DNA from: Marinomonas alcarazii
Lineage (GTDB): Bacteria > Pseudomonadota > Gammaproteobacteria > Pseudomonadales > Marinomonadaceae
Reading direction: 5' to 3'
Length of the DNA stretch: 64,000 nt
NCBI RefSeq assembly: GCF_003208215.1
Contig: NZ_QKLW01000001.1
Location: 920,781-984,780 of the forward strand
Position 1 is the stretch's first letter. Every line of letters starts with the position of its first letter. Shown piece by piece: positions 61,907 to 64,000 of the stretch. The translations under genes and the position numbers were made by a program. The notes under the pieces were generated by a model. The model saw only the letters and a program-made list of their open reading frames with translations, made no database searches and was not told where the DNA came from.

Positions 61907-62659
61907 ATGTCGATAAATAATCACCAGATACAAACAATTGCCTTTGATGCAGACGATACTTTATGGCGAAACGAAGACATTTTCATAAACGCACAGAGTG
62001 ATTTTATAAGCCTACTTTTGCCATACCATGATGAAGCTTATGTACGCTCGCATTTGGCCGCTGTACAGATTAAAAATTTAGAGCACTTTGGTTATGGCAT
62101 TAAGGGCTTCACCTTATCTATGATTGAAACGGCCATTGAGTTAACTGAAGGGCGCATTACGGGCACAGAAATTCATCAAATCATAGAACTGGCGAAACGT
62201 ATGCTGGCGTCCCCAGTGGAATTATTACCAGGCATAAAGAAGGTGCTGTCTGAGTTAAAGGGGCAGTTCAATTTATTCGTCATTACAAAGGGCGACTTGC
62301 TCGATCAGGAGAGCAAATTAGCTCGATCGGGTATTGCTGACTACTTTGATGCCATAGAAATTGTCAGTGATAAAAACTCAGAGGCGTACGAACAAATACT
62401 CAAACGCCACCAGATTTCAGCAGATAATTTTCTGATGATTGGGAATTCATTAAAATCGGATATTTTACCTGTATTGGATCTTGGCGCCCGCGCCATTCAT
62501 GTTCCGTATCACAGTACTTGGGAGCACGAAGAAGTCTCCGATGAGACGTTATTGCAGTATCCGCAACTCATCAGCTTAACGAATATTTCACAGTTAATGA
62601 GTTGGTTAGGCTTAAAAGATCACAACTCCATAACCAAAAACGATAAGGTGGTATCATGA
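61907..62659 (+). CDS. HAD-superfamily hydrolase (YjjG/PGP-like)
   Basis: 250 aa. HAD motif I FDADDTLWRN (nucleophile Asp14, acid Asp16), a C1 helical cap (about 30-110), motif II VITKG, motif III K in SDKNSEAYEQIL, motif IV GNSLKSDILPVLDLGA. Likely a small-molecule phosphatase such as a nucleotidase or phosphoglycolate-type enzyme. Overlaps the next gene by 4 bases. Confidence 0.87.
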   Translation: MSINNHQIQTIAFDADDTLWRNEDIFINAQSDFISLLLPYHDEAYVRSHLAAVQIKNLEHFGYGIKGFTLSMIETAIELTEGRITGTEIHQIIELAKRMLASPVELLPGIKKVLSELKGQFNLFVITKGDLLDQESKLARSGIADYFDAIEIVSDKNSEAYEQILKRHQISADNFLMIGNSLKSDILPVLDLGARAIHVPYHSTWEHEEVSDETLLQYPQLISLTNISQLMSWLGLKDHNSITKNDKVVS

Positions 62660-63024
62660 AGTATTTCAAATTACTGATCGTAACGTTTTTTCTAATATCC
62701 ACGTCCGTACAAGCGGATGAATCTACGTTCGATAAGGCGAAAGCTGAAACTAAAATATTATGGGATAAAACCAAATCCACTACCTCTGAAGTCATAGATA
62801 AAACCGCAGAAAAAGCTTCTGAAATTGGTGAGAGAGCATCAGAGCTTGGAAGAAAGACTTCTGAAGGAGCCAGAGAAACAGGGGCTACTGTTTGGGAAAA
62901 AACCAAAGAAGTTGGCAACGCAACGGCCGATGCTGCACGCGCAGGTGCGGCTAAAATTAGGTCATTAGCAGACGGCAAAGAATGCCAAGAAGACAGCGCA
63001 ACCTGTTACAAGAACAAAGAGTAA
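62656..63024 (+). CDS. Small exported LEA-like repeat protein, unknown function
   Basis: 122 aa. Signal peptide ending TSVQA-DES (about 21). The mature part is a run of amphipathic 11-residue-like repeats (TAEKASEIGERASELGRKTS...) rich in Ala, Glu, Lys and Thr, the pattern of group 3 LEA and apolipoprotein-like proteins. Ends with two cysteines (KECQEDSATCYKNKE) that could form a disulfide in the periplasm. Translationally coupled to the HAD gene and 4 bp before the zinc-ribbon gene. Not a recognised named family. Confidence 0.7.
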   Translation: MKYFKLLIVTFFLISTSVQADESTFDKAKAETKILWDKTKSTTSEVIDKTAEKASEIGERASELGRKTSEGARETGATVWEKTKEVGNATADAARAGAAKIRSLADGKECQEDSATCYKNKE

Positions 63025-63028
63025 AGCA

Positions 63029-63535
63029 GTGAAGGAAGACGATCGTAACAAAACCACATCCAATAATTGGGAACAAGAGTTCCTAGAGCAGGATGATGCC
63101 CATATTACATCGGCAAAAGTACGCTATCGTTGTCCCAAATGTGAAAGCTTATTAGTTTTAAAAAAAGGCGCTAATGGCGAGTTTTGGGGCTGTGAATCCT
63201 ATCCTAGCTGTGATTACACCGCCAATAATGAACAAGGAAAGCCTGTTAGGGCAAAGCGTTACCTTTGCCCAGCCTGCCAATCCCCATTGCGAAGAAAAGT
63301 CTTCAAAGACAACGCTTTTTGGGGATGCTCTAATTACCCAGATTGCAAGGTGACAGTAGAGGATGACAATGGAACGCCATCCAGTACAAAAAAATATCCT
63401 TGTCGTGCCTGTGGCCATTACTTAGTGCGTAAAAAGAGCAAAAATGGATACTTTTGGGGCTGCATTACTTACCCAAAATGCACTAACACCCTGAATGATG
63501 ATAAGGGCTTACCAGTCCTAAAGAAAAAGCGCTAA
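63029..63535 (+). CDS. Triple topoisomerase-type zinc-ribbon protein (YrdD-like)
   Basis: 168 aa with three zf-C4_Topoisom repeats: CPKC...WGCESYPSC, CPAC...WGCSNYPDC and CRAC...WGCITYPKC. These are the DNA-binding zinc fingers found at the end of topoisomerase I; E. coli YrdD has a similar free-standing set. GTG start behind GAAAGCA. Probably single-strand DNA or RNA binding (inference). Confidence 0.87.
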   Translation: MKEDDRNKTTSNNWEQEFLEQDDAHITSAKVRYRCPKCESLLVLKKGANGEFWGCESYPSCDYTANNEQGKPVRAKRYLCPACQSPLRRKVFKDNAFWGCSNYPDCKVTVEDDNGTPSSTKKYPCRACGHYLVRKKSKNGYFWGCITYPKCTNTLNDDKGLPVLKKKR

Positions 63536-63544
63536 CCGCATTCA

Positions 63545-64000
63545 TCATGAATAGCTTTGGGCGATATTCGTTAATGCATCGTCCACATTGTCAAATTTAA
63601 ATTCAAACCCTCTTTCCTCAAGCCTTTGCGGAACAATCTTTGCCCCTTCTGTGAGCAAAGACGACATTTCACCTAACATCATCGACAACAACCATTTAGG
63701 CGTAGGCAAAAGAGCAGGGCGCTTTAACGAACAAGCATAACTCCTAGCAAAGTTTTTTTGCTCAATATACTGTGGAGCCACCATGTTATAAGCGCCGTCA
63801 AAAGTCTCATCTTGCATTGCGTGACAAATAGCTCGTATCACATCGTCTATATGGACCCAAGGAAACCACTGGTTACCGCCGGCAATAGGGCCACCTAGCC
63901 CTAACTTGAATGGCAAACGCATTTTTTCTAATGCGCCTCCCTTGCCTAAAACAACACCTAAACGGTAAATCACGACACGAGTTTGTTGGCTTGAAAAGCC
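63545..64000 (-). CDS. NAD-dependent epimerase/dehydratase, YfcH-type (3' part only)
   Basis: Partial: the 3' end of a minus-strand gene; the frame runs off the window at 64000. The visible 151 codons cover the C-terminal half of an SDR39U1/YfcH-like extended SDR: VIYRLGVVLGKGGALEKM, FPWVHIDDVIRAICHAM and YNMVAPQYIEQKNFA. The NAD-binding Rossmann start lies outside the window. YfcH substrates are unknown. Confidence 0.9.
   Translation of the reverse strand, partial: GFSSQQTRVVIYRLGVVLGKGGALEKMRLPFKLGLGGPIAGGNQWFPWVHIDDVIRAICHAMQDETFDGAYNMVAPQYIEQKNFARSYACSLKRPALLPTPKWLLSMMLGEMSSLLTEGAKIVPQRLEERGFEFKFDNVDDALTNIAQSYS

Noticed and set aside
1..64000. CRISPR arrays, rRNA operons, complete insertion sequences, prophage modules
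   Set aside because: Looked for regularly spaced repeats, rRNA landmarks and transposase motifs; none seen.

Overview
The window looks like a chromosome segment of a marine gammaproteobacterium of the Oceanospirillales type. Marinomonas-like is my best guess, from the flavour of the proteins and gene order and not from any search. Most lines look to be a little under half G+C. Coding is dense, starts are Shine-Dalgarno led, and intrinsic terminators are easy to see. Almost everything is housekeeping or common accessory metabolism, with one clearly foreign stretch at about 42.7-45.2 kb.

Layout. 0-10 kb: YdiJ-type FAD/Fe-S dehydrogenase (-), a PLP desulfhydrase/deaminase, nadK, glpG, yeaC, a DUF2797 protein and pepN. 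10-20 kb: a coiled-coil lipoprotein with a C-terminal membrane helix, cobalamin-dependent metH followed by the corrinoid adenosyltransferase, a RidA protein, a cNMP-binding protein, ybiT and a MOSC protein. 20-30 kb: a class III ornithine/lysine decarboxylase with its own promoter and a long leader, a YeeE/YedE pair, a TerB pair, sodB, a coiled-coil membrane protein, cysDN, a marR-siderophore-reductase pair under a Fur-like box, and a small GreA/B-like protein. 30-42.7 kb: aspS, the ruvCAB-tolQRAB-pal-cpoB string, two identical tRNA-Lys genes, nadA, a large coiled-coil membrane protein, a YdjA-type nitroreductase and tRNA-Ser(GGA).

42.7-45.2 kb is the anomaly. Just past tRNA-Ser lies a low-information stretch, then an intact 492-codon gene for an AFG1/LACE1-type AAA+ ATPase. 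Its presequence, motifs, Asn-rich insert and base composition look eukaryotic (mitochondrial/algal type). It is followed, on the other strand, by a decayed P4-type tyrosine integrase that has lost an internal segment and abuts the next core gene. This is either a eukaryote-to-bacterium transfer into a decayed island or a chimeric assembly; the sequence alone cannot decide.

45.2-64 kb: a minus-strand trio (GGDEF-like protein with a broken signature, 4HBT thioesterase, cytoplasmic PhoD-like phosphatase), yciH, a GNAT gene overlapping truC tail to tail, tesA divergent from ybbAP, polB, tatD with an EAL/HDOD protein, cheV, a TauE/SafE permease, hemH, a HAD hydrolase with a small LEA-like exported protein and a triple zinc-ribbon protein, and the 3' part of a YfcH-type epimerase running off the end.

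All functional calls are by recognition of motifs and family layout; no searches were run.
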